The notes below the pieces were generated by a model. The model saw only the letters and a program-made list of their open reading frames with translations. It ran no database searches and was not told the DNA's origin. Source: FEN-299 sp963727765 (GTDB lineage: Bacteria > Acidobacteriota > Vicinamibacteria > Vicinamibacterales > Fen-181). From it: a stretch of DNA of 64,000 nt. The stretch spans positions 124,001-188,000 of the forward strand of contig CAVSGZ010000009.1 in assembly GCA_963727765.1 (NCBI GenBank). The letters run 5' to 3'. Positions 1 to 7,053 of this stretch are shown one piece after another (the stretch's first letter is position 1; the number at the start of each line of letters is the position of its first letter). The position numbers were made by a program, and so were the translations under genes.

Positions 1-98
1 TCGACCATGTCACGCTGTTTGAAAGCCACCTGTCTCCGCGCGGCGCGACCTATTCCGTGATCGCCACCGCCCGGCTCGGGTATCATCAGCCGTCATGA
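1..98 (+). CDS. thpR: RNA 2',3'-cyclic phosphodiesterase, C-terminal fragment
   Basis: This is the 3' end of a gene that begins before the window. The frame starting at base 3 is open up to a TGA at 96-98 and gives about 31 residues. They include LFESHLSPRGATYSVIA, which matches the usual C-terminal strand of the 2H phosphoesterase (ThpR/LigT) family, where LF(E/R)S-LSP-G-Y is typical. The catalytic HxT motifs would lie upstream and cannot be seen. Its stop overlaps the gpsA start as ATGA, so the two are probably co-transcribed and translationally coupled. The identification rests on this short tail only. Confidence 0.6.
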   Translation, partial: DHVTLFESHLSPRGATYSVIATARLGYHQPS

Positions 99-1099
99 GC
101 GAAATCGCGGTCCTCGGATCGGGGAGTTGGGGCACGGCGCTCGCCGTGCATCTCGCGCGCGTCGGCCACGGCGTGCGGCTGTGGGCGCTCGAGCCCGAGG
201 TCGTGTCGGGCATGCGCGCTGAGCGCGTCAACCACGTGTTCCTGCCCGGGATTCACCTGAGCGAGACGATCACGCCCTGCGAGTCGCTCGGGGACGCCGT
301 CGCCGGTGTGGACCTCGTGCTTGTCGTGACACCCTCGCACGGGACGCGCGGCGTGGTGCGCGCGGCCGCGCCGGCGATGGGCCCGACGGCGACGGTCGTC
401 AGCGCGACCAAGGGACTCGAGGTCGAGACCCTGTTGCGCCCCTCGGAGGTCATCGCGCAGGAGGTGGGGCCGGGGCGGCCAGTGGTCGTGCTGTCCGGGC
501 CGAGCTTCGCGCGGGAGGTGGCGCTCGGCCTGCCGACGGCCGTGTGCGCGGCATCGACCGACATGGCCGCCGCCGAACGGGTGCAATCCGAATTCCGGGG
601 GCGCGCCTTCCGCCTCTACACGACCGACGACGTGGTGGGCGTCGAGATCGGCGCGGCGATCAAGAACGTCATCGCCATCGCCGCGGGGGTCGTCGAAGGC
701 CTCGGGCTCGGCCACAACGCGATGGCCGGCCTCATCACGCGCGGCCTGGCCGAGATCTCGCGCCTGGCTCACGCGCTCGGCGGGCGCCGCGAGACGCTGG
801 CCGGACTGTCGGGGCTCGGGGACCTCGTCCTCACGTGCACCGGCAGCCTGAGCCGGAACCGCCAGTTCGGCATCGAGCTCGGACGCGGCCGGAGCCCGCG
901 CGAGATCCTCGGCGAGATGAAGATGGTGGCCGAGGGCGTCAAGACGACGGGCGCGGCGCTGGCGCTCGGCGAGCGGCACGGCGTGGAACTGCCGATCACG
1001 GCGCAGATGGCCGAAGTGCTCGAGCGGGGCAAGGATCCGCGCGCGGCCGCTGAGGCGCTGATGCTGCGGCCGCAGCGGGTCGAGGTCGATGGTCGATGA
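95..1099 (+). CDS. gpsA: NAD(P)H-dependent glycerol-3-phosphate dehydrogenase
   Basis: The 334-residue cytoplasmic enzyme reduces dihydroxyacetone phosphate to sn-glycerol-3-phosphate, the backbone for phospholipids. The N-terminus carries the Rossmann motif GSGSWGTALA (about residues 8-17). GPSFAREV lies near residue 136. The C-terminal domain has AIKNVIAIAAG with the catalytic Lys near residue 190, and LGDLVLTCTG-SRNRQFG near 240. Length and motif order are normal for GpsA. ATG at 95 overlaps the upstream stop (ATGA). It is followed after 12 bases by ftsY on the same strand, so the three genes look like one operon. Confidence 0.96.
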   Translation: MSEIAVLGSGSWGTALAVHLARVGHGVRLWALEPEVVSGMRAERVNHVFLPGIHLSETITPCESLGDAVAGVDLVLVVTPSHGTRGVVRAAAPAMGPTATVVSATKGLEVETLLRPSEVIAQEVGPGRPVVVLSGPSFAREVALGLPTAVCAASTDMAAAERVQSEFRGRAFRLYTTDDVVGVEIGAAIKNVIAIAAGVVEGLGLGHNAMAGLITRGLAEISRLAHALGGRRETLAGLSGLGDLVLTCTGSLSRNRQFGIELGRGRSPREILGEMKMVAEGVKTTGAALALGERHGVELPITAQMAEVLERGKDPRAAAEALMLRPQRVEVDGR

Positions 1100-1111
1100 T
1101 AAGATCCTTGA

Positions 1112-2045
1112 ATGAGCGTGTTCGGCCGCATTCGTGAGAGTCTCTCCCGCACCACCCAGCAGATCGTCGAACGCTTCGAAGCCATCGTCCAGCGCGCCGA
1201 CGCGCCCGATCGCCGCATGCGCGAGGTCGACGTCGACACGCTCGACGCGCTCGAAGAGCTGCTGATCTCCGCCGACGTCGGCCTGCCCGCCACCAGCCGG
1301 ATCGTGTCCGCCGTCAAGGCGCGCGCGCGCCACGGCGAGAGCCTGCGCGATCTGGTGAAGCAGGAGATCCGGTCGGTGTTCGAGAGCGTGGAAGGGCAGC
1401 CTCGCCCGCCGGCCGATTCCGCGTCGCCCCGCGTCGTGCTGATCGTCGGCGTCAACGGCACGGGCAAGACCACGACGGTCGGCAAGCTGGCGAATCTCTA
1501 CAAGACGTCGGGCGCGACGCCGCTCGTGTGCGCCGCCGACACGTTCCGTGCCGCCGCCGTCGAGCAGCTCCAGATCTGGGCCACGCGCGCCGGCGTCGAC
1601 ATCGTCCGGGCGAAGGACGGCGCTGACCCGGCGGCGGTGGTGTTCGACGCGGTGTCCTCGGGCAAGGCGCGCGGACGCGACCCGATCCTGATCGACACCG
1701 CGGGACGCATCCACACGCGCGTGAACCTGATGAACGAGCTCGAGAAGATCCGCCGCATCGCCGCGCGGGAGGTGCCCGGCGCGCCGCACGAAGTCCTGCT
1801 GGTGCTCGATGCGACGGTGGGACAGAACGGGCTGTCGCAGGCGCGCGAGTTCACGAGCGTCGCGGGCGTCAACGGGATCGTGCTCGCGAAGCTCGACGGC
1901 ACCGCCAAGGGAGGCGTGGCCGTCGCGATCGCCCACGACTTGAAGATCCCGATCCGCTACGTCGGCGTCGGCGAGGGAATCGACGACCTCGTGCCGTTCT
2001 CGGCTCAAGAGGTACGTGGACGCGCTCTTCGAAGAGAAATGGTAG
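1112..2045 (+). CDS. ftsY: Signal recognition particle receptor FtsY (frameshifted near the 3' end in this assembly)
   Basis: FtsY is the membrane-associated SRP receptor GTPase that docks ribosome-nascent chain-SRP complexes. The N-domain covers about residues 1-85; the acidic A-domain is almost absent. The G-domain shows the P-loop GVNGTGKTTT (about 112), DTFRAAAVEQL, DTAGR and KLDGTAKGG. The open frame runs to 2101, but its last 30 residues are not FtsY-like. Removing one G at 2011/2012 (GAGGTACGTG to GAGTACGTG) restores QEYVDALFEEKW and a stop at 2043-2045, a normal FtsY ending. The read-through tail is translated intergenic repeat. FtsY is essential, so an assembly error is more likely than a mutation. 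Partner Ffh is encoded at 2733. Confidence 0.93.
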
Positions 2046-2131
2046 GGATTCGGGATTCAGGATTCGGGATTCGGGGACGGGGCGACGAGGGAATGGCGTA
2101 GCGCGTGAGGCGTAAGCCGTAAGGCGTGAGG
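2046..2131. repeat. Low-complexity direct repeats (GGGATTC and GTGAGGCGTAAG types)
   Basis: After the corrected ftsY stop come about four imperfect copies of GGGATTC(G/A) at 2046-2078, then GCGTGAGGCGTAAGCC followed by a near copy at 2101-2131. A second cluster of the GGATTC type lies at 46290-46362. The units are short, degenerate and non-coding. Confidence 0.7.
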
Positions 2132-2135
2132 CGCC

Positions 2136-2504
2136 CTAGACCCCGTCCGAGAACGGCAGCTTGACTTCGATGTCCCGCTTCTTCGGCCCCCGGCGCTTCT
2201 GCCGCTCGGCGAGTTCCTGAGAGACGGCCGTGGAGACGGCGGCCGACAACTCCCGCAACACCGCGCCGACGACCCGGTCCCGCTGCAGGGCAGCGGTGCG
2301 CTCGTCGGCCGGCGGACCGAACAGCTCCGCGATGTCCACGCCGAGCGCCGCCGCCAGCTTCTCGAGCGTCTCGGTCGAGCAGTGCCCGCCGTGGATGACG
2401 TGGCTGACCGTGTCGGGGTGCAGGCCGGCGAGCCGCGCCAGTTCGACCTGGGTGACGCCCTGTTCCTCGATCAGGGCCACGACCGCATCGCTCCATCGCG
2501 CCAT
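2136..2504 (-). CDS. XRE-family helix-turn-helix transcriptional regulator
   Basis: This protein of about 122 residues carries a Cro/C1-type HTH at roughly residues 10-65. The recognition-helix region reads TQVELARLAGLHPDTVSHVI, followed by LEKLAAALGVDIAELF. The C-terminal half is a charged, probably helical extension ending in a basic KRRGPKKR patch; it may mediate dimerisation or ligand sensing, but no known domain is recognised. ATG at 2504 is preferred because GGGAG sits 5 bases upstream; a GTG at 2510 in the same frame would leave no spacing. It is monocistronic, convergent with ftsY and divergent from ffh. Its targets are unknown. Confidence 0.85.
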   Translation of the reverse strand: MARWSDAVVALIEEQGVTQVELARLAGLHPDTVSHVIHGGHCSTETLEKLAAALGVDIAELFGPPADERTAALQRDRVVGAVLRELSAAVSTAVSQELAERQKRRGPKKRDIEVKLPFSDGV

Positions 2505-2651
2505 GGACACTCCCGCTTGTCGGTAACTCCGTCCCGGATCCTACGGATCCCGCGCGTCGTGAGCAAGGAGAATCGGCAACGGGCCCGGTTTGAATCGGGG
2601 CGGGGCGGGGCGGCCGTCGACCGTCAGCCTGTGTGCAGCTCCCGGAAGCGA

Positions 2652-2680
2652 TTGACAGAGCTGCGCGCCCCAGCTACGAT
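2652..2680 (+). promoter_or_regulatory. Sigma-70 type promoter upstream of ffh
   Basis: TTGACA (2652-2657), a 17-base spacer and TACGAT (2675-2680) form a near-consensus promoter. Transcription would start near 2687, about 45 bases before the ffh ATG, and would serve the ffh-rpsP-khpA-rimM-trmD-rplS operon. Confidence 0.8.
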
Positions 2681-2732
2681 AAGGGTTTGCCCGACATGGG
2701 GTTAGGGCACGTGTGCCTCGGCGGCCGGCGTC

Positions 2733-4082
2733 ATGTTCGATACTCTCAGCGATCGCCTCCAGAACGTGTTCCGGACTCTTCGCGGAGAGGCCCGGCTGAC
2801 GGAGGCGACCGTCGAGGCTGCGCTGCGCGAAATCCGCATGGCGCTGCTCGAGGCGGACGTCAACTTCAAGGTGGTCAAGGCGTTCGTGGACCGCGTCCGC
2901 GACCGCGCCACTGGGCAGGACGTCCTCCGGAGTCTCACGCCGGCGCAGCAGGTCGTGCGCATCGTCCGCGACGAGATGATCGCGCTGTTTGGCGATGGCG
3001 GTGGGGGTCTGCAGCCCACGTCGGCTTCGCCGCGGGTCATCCTGCTGCTGGGTCTGCAGGGCTCGGGCAAGACGACGACGGCGGGCAAGCTGGGAACGTG
3101 GCTGGCCAGGCAGGGGAAGCACCCGATCCTGGTGTCGACCGACGTCAGGCGCCCGGCGGCGATTGAGCAGCTGAACGTGCTCGGCCAGAAGGCGGCCCTC
3201 CGCGTGTTCGACCCGGCGGGGGAGCTCGACCCGGTCCGGCGCGCCGCTGACGCGCTGGTCGAAGCGAGGAATCTCGGGTTCGACGTCGTGATCGTGGACA
3301 CGGCCGGGCGCCTGCACATCGACGACGGGCTGATGAACGAGTTGCAGGCGATCAAGGCGGCCGTCTCGCCCTCGGACCTGATCTATGTGGCCGACGCGAT
3401 GACCGGGCAGGACGCGATCAAGAGCGCGGGCGAGTTCAACCGGCGCATCGGCGTCACCGGGGTGATGCTGAGCAAGCTCGACGGCGACGCCCGTGGCGGC
3501 GCGGCGCTGTCGGTCGTGGCGGTGGTCGGCGTGCCGATCGCGTTTATCGGCAGCGGCGAGCGGCTCGAGGACATCGAGCCGTTCCATCCCGACCGGCTCG
3601 TGTCGCGTCTGCTGGGCATGGGCGACGTGCTCTCGCTCATCGAGAGGGCCGAGCAGGCGATCGACCAGCGGGACGCCGCGCGGCTCGAGCAGAAGATCCG
3701 TCGCGACGACTTCACGCTCGAGGACTTCCGGGACCAGCTCCGGACGCTCCGGAAGATGGGGCCGCTCGAGAGCGTGCTCGGGATGATCCCCGGGATGGGG
3801 AACCTGAAGGCGCTCGCCGACAACAAGCCGGACGAGCAGCAGCTGGTGCGCGTCGAGGCGATCATCAACTCGATGACGCCGTCCGAGCGGGACGACTACC
3901 GTCTGATCGACGGGAGCCGGCGCCGGCGGATCGCGAGGGGCAGCGGGACGTCGGTGGAGGAGATCAACCGCCTGCTGCGCCAGTTCCAGCAGATGCGGAA
4001 GATGCTCAAGTCACTCGGCGGCATGGGCGGGGGCAGCCAGAACGCCCTGAAGCGATTGCGGCGGATGGGCAACGTTCACTGA
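2733..4082 (+). CDS. ffh: Signal recognition particle protein Ffh
   Basis: Ffh is the 449-residue SRP54 GTPase that binds signal sequences and 4.5S RNA and hands nascent membrane proteins to FtsY. The N-domain spans residues 1-90. The G-domain has GLQGSGKTTTAGKLG (near 107), DVRRPAAIEQL, DTAGRLH and SKLDGDARGG. A methionine-rich M-domain follows from about 300, with GMIPGMG and SRRRRIARGSG (RNA-binding), then a Met/Gly tail. Length is typical. It leads the rpsP-khpA-rimM-trmD-rplS operon, a common bacterial arrangement. No 4.5S RNA gene was recognised nearby. Confidence 0.97.
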   Translation: MFDTLSDRLQNVFRTLRGEARLTEATVEAALREIRMALLEADVNFKVVKAFVDRVRDRATGQDVLRSLTPAQQVVRIVRDEMIALFGDGGGGLQPTSASPRVILLLGLQGSGKTTTAGKLGTWLARQGKHPILVSTDVRRPAAIEQLNVLGQKAALRVFDPAGELDPVRRAADALVEARNLGFDVVIVDTAGRLHIDDGLMNELQAIKAAVSPSDLIYVADAMTGQDAIKSAGEFNRRIGVTGVMLSKLDGDARGGAALSVVAVVGVPIAFIGSGERLEDIEPFHPDRLVSRLLGMGDVLSLIERAEQAIDQRDAARLEQKIRRDDFTLEDFRDQLRTLRKMGPLESVLGMIPGMGNLKALADNKPDEQQLVRVEAIINSMTPSERDDYRLIDGSRRRRIARGSGTSVEEINRLLRQFQQMRKMLKSLGGMGGGSQNALKRLRRMGNVH

Positions 4083-4121
4083 AGGATCGTTCAAGACAGG
4101 GCGAATGCGAAGGGGAACTCG

Positions 4122-4406
4122 ATGCTGGTGATTCGTTTGAGCAGGACCGGGATGAAGAAGCAGGCGCACTACCGCGTGGTGGTGTGCGACTCGAAGCGGG
4201 GGGCCGAGGGCGCCGTGGTGGAGGTCGTGGGGCACTACAACCCGCGCACCGTCCCGGCCACGATGATCGTGGACCACGAGCGGATCGCGCACTGGCTCAA
4301 GGCCGGCGCGCGCCCGTCACAGACCGTTCGCACGCTGCTGGCGGGCCACGTCACCAACAAACCGGAGGCCGCGGCCGCCGAGGCACCGCAGGCGAGCGCG
4401 CAGTGA
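4122..4406 (+). CDS. rpsP: 30S ribosomal protein S16
   Basis: This 94-residue protein of the 30S body assists early 16S rRNA assembly. The N-terminus MLVIRLSRTGMKKQAHYRVVV and the later GHYNPR are the S16 signature. An alanine-rich C-terminal tail (about residues 82-94) is a lineage extension. The start is ATG at 4122, preceded by AAGGGGA. Its TGA overlaps the GTG of the KH-domain gene. Confidence 0.96.
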   Translation: MLVIRLSRTGMKKQAHYRVVVCDSKRGAEGAVVEVVGHYNPRTVPATMIVDHERIAHWLKAGARPSQTVRTLLAGHVTNKPEAAAAEAPQASAQ

Positions 4407-4648
4407 GCCAGGCACGCGACGTCATCGAGGTGATCGCGCGGGCGATGGTCGACGTGCCGGAAGCGGTCCGGGTCACCGAGTCCGATCAGCGCGGCGTGTC
4501 GGTGATCGAGCTGTTCGTCGATCCCGGCGATCTCGGCCGCGTGATCGGCCGGCAGGGGCGTACGGTGTCGGCTCTGCGGACGCTGGTGGAGGTCACCGCG
4601 GAGTTCCACGACTTCGACGCGATGCTGGAGGTCCGGGAACCGGCATGA
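4403..4648 (+). CDS. khpA: KH-domain RNA-binding protein KhpA (YlqC family)
   Basis: This 81-residue protein consists almost wholly of one KH domain. The GxxG loop is seen in VIGRQGRTVSALRTLV (about residues 50-65), and the N-terminus MSQARDVIEVIARAMVD resembles other KhpA/YlqC proteins. In other bacteria KhpA pairs with KhpB and binds small RNAs and mRNAs. The GTG at 4403 overlaps the rpsP stop (GTGA), and its own stop overlaps the rimM ATG (ATGA), so it sits tightly inside the translation operon. Confidence 0.88.
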   Translation: MSQARDVIEVIARAMVDVPEAVRVTESDQRGVSVIELFVDPGDLGRVIGRQGRTVSALRTLVEVTAEFHDFDAMLEVREPA

Positions 4649-5217
4649 CGGAGGTCGCGAGGCCGGCGGACACGGTGACGACCGACGCCGAGTGGGACGA
4701 GTGCGCGGTGGTCGGTCGGGTCGCGCGCGCCCACGGCAACGCCGGCCAGGTGATCGTCAACCCGGAGACCGATTTCATCGAGGATCGGTTCCGGGTCGGT
4801 GCCCGGCTGCTGGCCCGGCGCGGTGGCCGCGTCGAGCGCATGCGCGTCACGGCGATGCGCCTCCACCTCGGGCGGCCGATCATCGGCCTCGACGGGGTCG
4901 CGACGATGAACGACGCCGAAGCGATGGCCGGCATCGAGTTCCGCGTGCCGACGGCCGACCTCGAACCGCTGCCCGACGGCCTGTTCTACCGGCACGACCT
5001 GGTGGGCTGCCGGGTGGAGACGGTGAGCGGTGCGGAGGTCGGGACGGTGGCCTCGGTCGAAGGGGAACTGGGCTCGAGCCGGCTCGTCGTGAGGGCGCCG
5101 TTTGGAGACGTGCTCGTCCCGCTCGCGCGGGCGATCTGCGTGGTGATCGACACTGCGGCCCGGCGGATCGTGCTCGATCCCCCGGAAGGGCTGCTCGACT
5201 TGAATCGCCGACCGTGA
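4645..5217 (+). CDS. rimM: Ribosome maturation factor RimM
   Basis: RimM (190 residues) binds S19 and helps mature the 30S head. The N-terminal beta-barrel has VGRVARAHGNAGQVIVNPETD (about 30-50). The C-terminal PRC-barrel has FYRHDLVGCRVET (about 113-125), the GTVASVE strand, and DVLVPLARAICVVID near the end. Length is normal. The start ATGACGG overlaps the khpA stop; its own stop overlaps the GTG of trmD. Confidence 0.93.
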   Translation: MTEVARPADTVTTDAEWDECAVVGRVARAHGNAGQVIVNPETDFIEDRFRVGARLLARRGGRVERMRVTAMRLHLGRPIIGLDGVATMNDAEAMAGIEFRVPTADLEPLPDGLFYRHDLVGCRVETVSGAEVGTVASVEGELGSSRLVVRAPFGDVLVPLARAICVVIDTAARRIVLDPPEGLLDLNRRP

Positions 5218-5975
5218 AGTTCGACATCGTCACGATCTTTCCCCGCATGTTCGACGGGCCGACCCGGGAGGGGATCCTGGGCCGGGCGATCGAACGGGGG
5301 CTGGTGGACTTGAAGGTCGTCGACCTTCGGGATTTCACCGACGACCGTCACCGCACGGTCGACGACGTGGCGTACGGCGGCGGGCCCGGCATGGTGCTGA
5401 AGCCGGCGCCGCTGTTCCGGGCTGTCGATCACCTGCGGGAGACGAGAGGCGAGCCGGCGGCCATCGTGCTGACCTCGCCCCAGGGCCGGCCGTTCTGCCA
5501 GGCCGACGCGGTGCGCTTGAGCCGGTGCGGGCACGTCGTGGTGCTGTGTGGACGGTACGAGGGCGTCGACGAGCGCGTGCACGATCACCTGGCGACCGAG
5601 GAGATCTCGATCGGCGACTACGTGCTCACCGGCGGCGAGCTGCCGGCGCTGGTGATGCTCGACGCCGTGACCCGGCTGCTGCCCGGCGCGGTGGGCGACG
5701 AGCAGTCGGTGGAGCTGGATTCGTTCACGCGCGGGCTGCTCGATTACCCGCACTACACGAGGCCGGCGGAGTTCGGGGGGGCCGGCGTGCCGGACGTGCT
5801 GCTGTCGGGGCACCACGAGCAGGTCAGGCGGTGGCGGAAGCGGCAGGCGGTGGCCCGGACGCTGGCCAGGCGGCCGGACCTCCTGGCTGTGGCTGAACTG
5901 GATGACGAAGAGCGCGCGATCGTGCGCGAGCTGATGCAGGAACGACAGAAGGAGACTGACGATGCGGGCGATTGA
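5214..5975 (+). CDS. trmD: tRNA (guanine-N1)-methyltransferase
   Basis: TrmD (253 residues) methylates G37 of tRNAs using S-adenosylmethionine and helps keep the reading frame. The trefoil-knot SPOUT fold is shown by FDIVTIFPRMFDGP at the N-terminus, YGGGPGMVLKP (about 60), LCGRYEGVDERV (about 115), EISIGDYVLTGGELPALVM (about 130-148) and LDYPHYTRP. The GTG at 5214 overlaps the rimM stop (GTGA). Its last 14 bases overlap the start of rplS in another frame, so the two should be translationally coupled. Confidence 0.96.
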   Translation: MKFDIVTIFPRMFDGPTREGILGRAIERGLVDLKVVDLRDFTDDRHRTVDDVAYGGGPGMVLKPAPLFRAVDHLRETRGEPAAIVLTSPQGRPFCQADAVRLSRCGHVVVLCGRYEGVDERVHDHLATEEISIGDYVLTGGELPALVMLDAVTRLLPGAVGDEQSVELDSFTRGLLDYPHYTRPAEFGGAGVPDVLLSGHHEQVRRWRKRQAVARTLARRPDLLAVAELDDEERAIVRELMQERQKETDDAGD

Positions 5976-6309
5976 AGCGGTGGAGAAGGACCAGGTCAAG
6001 CCACGGCCCCAGATGAAGTCGGGCGACACGGTCCGCGTGCACGTGAAGGTCCGGGAAGGCGACAAGGAACGGATCCAGGTGTTCGAGGGGATCGTGATCG
6101 GCATGCATCGGGGCGGGACCCGCGCGACCTTCACGGTGCGCAAGGTCTCCTTCGGCCAGGGCGTCGAGCGGATCTTCCCGCTGCACTCGCCGATCATCGA
6201 CCACGTGGACGTCGTCCGGTCCGCCCGGGTGCGTCGGGCGAAGCTCTACTTCCTGCGCGACCTGAAGGGCAAGGCCGCCCGGATGAAGGAAACCAAGCGG
6301 ACGGCGTAG
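5962..6309 (+). CDS. rplS: 50S ribosomal protein L19
   Basis: L19 (115 residues) lies at the 30S-50S interface. Diagnostic segments are FKSGDTVRVHVKV-like MKSGDTVRVHVKVREG (about 14-29), RIQVFEGIVIGMHRGG and GVERIFPLHSPIID, ending in RRAKLYFLRDLKGKAARMKE. The start ATG at 5962 is inside trmD and is preceded by GGAG at 5951-5954. It ends the rpsP-trmD block and is followed 26 bases later by rnhB. Confidence 0.97.
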   Translation: MRAIEAVEKDQVKPRPQMKSGDTVRVHVKVREGDKERIQVFEGIVIGMHRGGTRATFTVRKVSFGQGVERIFPLHSPIIDHVDVVRSARVRRAKLYFLRDLKGKAARMKETKRTA

Positions 6310-6335
6310 CCCCACGCCGGGACAGGACCCGCGAC

Positions 6336-6959
6336 ATGCCTCGTCCCCGCGCCGACCGCGCCGTCGAGAACGGCCTCCGCCGGTGGGGGTTCGTCCGGAT
6401 CGCCGGCGCGGACGAGGTGGGGCGGGGCTGCCTGGCGGGTCCGGTCATGGCCGGGGTCGTGGTGCTGGACCCCGACCGCCACATTGCCGGTCTTCGCGAC
6501 TCGAAGCTCCTCTCGGCGGCCTCGCGCGAGCGCCTCTACGCCGAGATCACACGCCACGCGCTCGGCTGGGCCGTTGCCGCCGTGGAGCCCGCCGAAATCG
6601 ATCGGATCAACATTCGCCAGGCCTCGCTGCTGGCCATGCGGAACGCCGTCCTGGCGCTCTCTCCGCTCCCGGATTTCGTGCTCGTCGATGCCTTCACGAT
6701 TCCAGACCTCCCAATGGCCCAGCGCGGGATCGTCCACGGCGACGCCCGCTGCTCGGCGATCGCCGCCGCCTCCATCGTGGCTAAGGTCACGCGGGACCGC
6801 CTGATGGACCGCCTCCACGACCTGGACCCGCGATACGGCTTCGACCGCCACAAGGGATACCCCACGCCGGAACACGCGCAGGCCATCTCGCAATATGGCC
6901 TGTCTCCGGCCCACCGCCGGTCGTTTCGGGTCCCGACCCTCTTCGACGGCCTCGATTGA
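6336..6959 (+). CDS. rnhB: Ribonuclease HII
   Basis: RNase HII (207 residues) cuts the RNA strand of RNA-DNA hybrids and excises misincorporated ribonucleotides. The acidic catalytic pair is in AGADEVGRGCLAGPVMAG (DEVGRG near residue 25). Further conserved elements are LRDSKLLS, FVLVDAF and a Ser-rich AAASIVAKVTRDRLM, then YGFDRHKGYPT. Length is typical. It follows rplS, as in many bacteria. Confidence 0.95.
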   Translation: MPRPRADRAVENGLRRWGFVRIAGADEVGRGCLAGPVMAGVVVLDPDRHIAGLRDSKLLSAASRERLYAEITRHALGWAVAAVEPAEIDRINIRQASLLAMRNAVLALSPLPDFVLVDAFTIPDLPMAQRGIVHGDARCSAIAAASIVAKVTRDRLMDRLHDLDPRYGFDRHKGYPTPEHAQAISQYGLSPAHRRSFRVPTLFDGLD

Positions 6960-7053
6960 AGCGGAGGGGACTGGGGAAACGCCCGGCTCCGACCGATACG
7001 ACTCTTGAGGCGGGGTGTGCGGAGCAGGGGTGTCAGTCTCAGGTGAGGGCACA

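Noticed and set aside
86..2008. Long antisense open frames opposite gpsA/ftsY and many other genes
   Set aside because: They are Arg/Ala/Pro/His-rich products of high-GC third positions, mirror real genes and show no motif.
2511..2732. 4.5S SRP RNA gene upstream of ffh
   Set aside because: No conserved GNAR-tetraloop hairpin with the expected helix 8 bulges was found.
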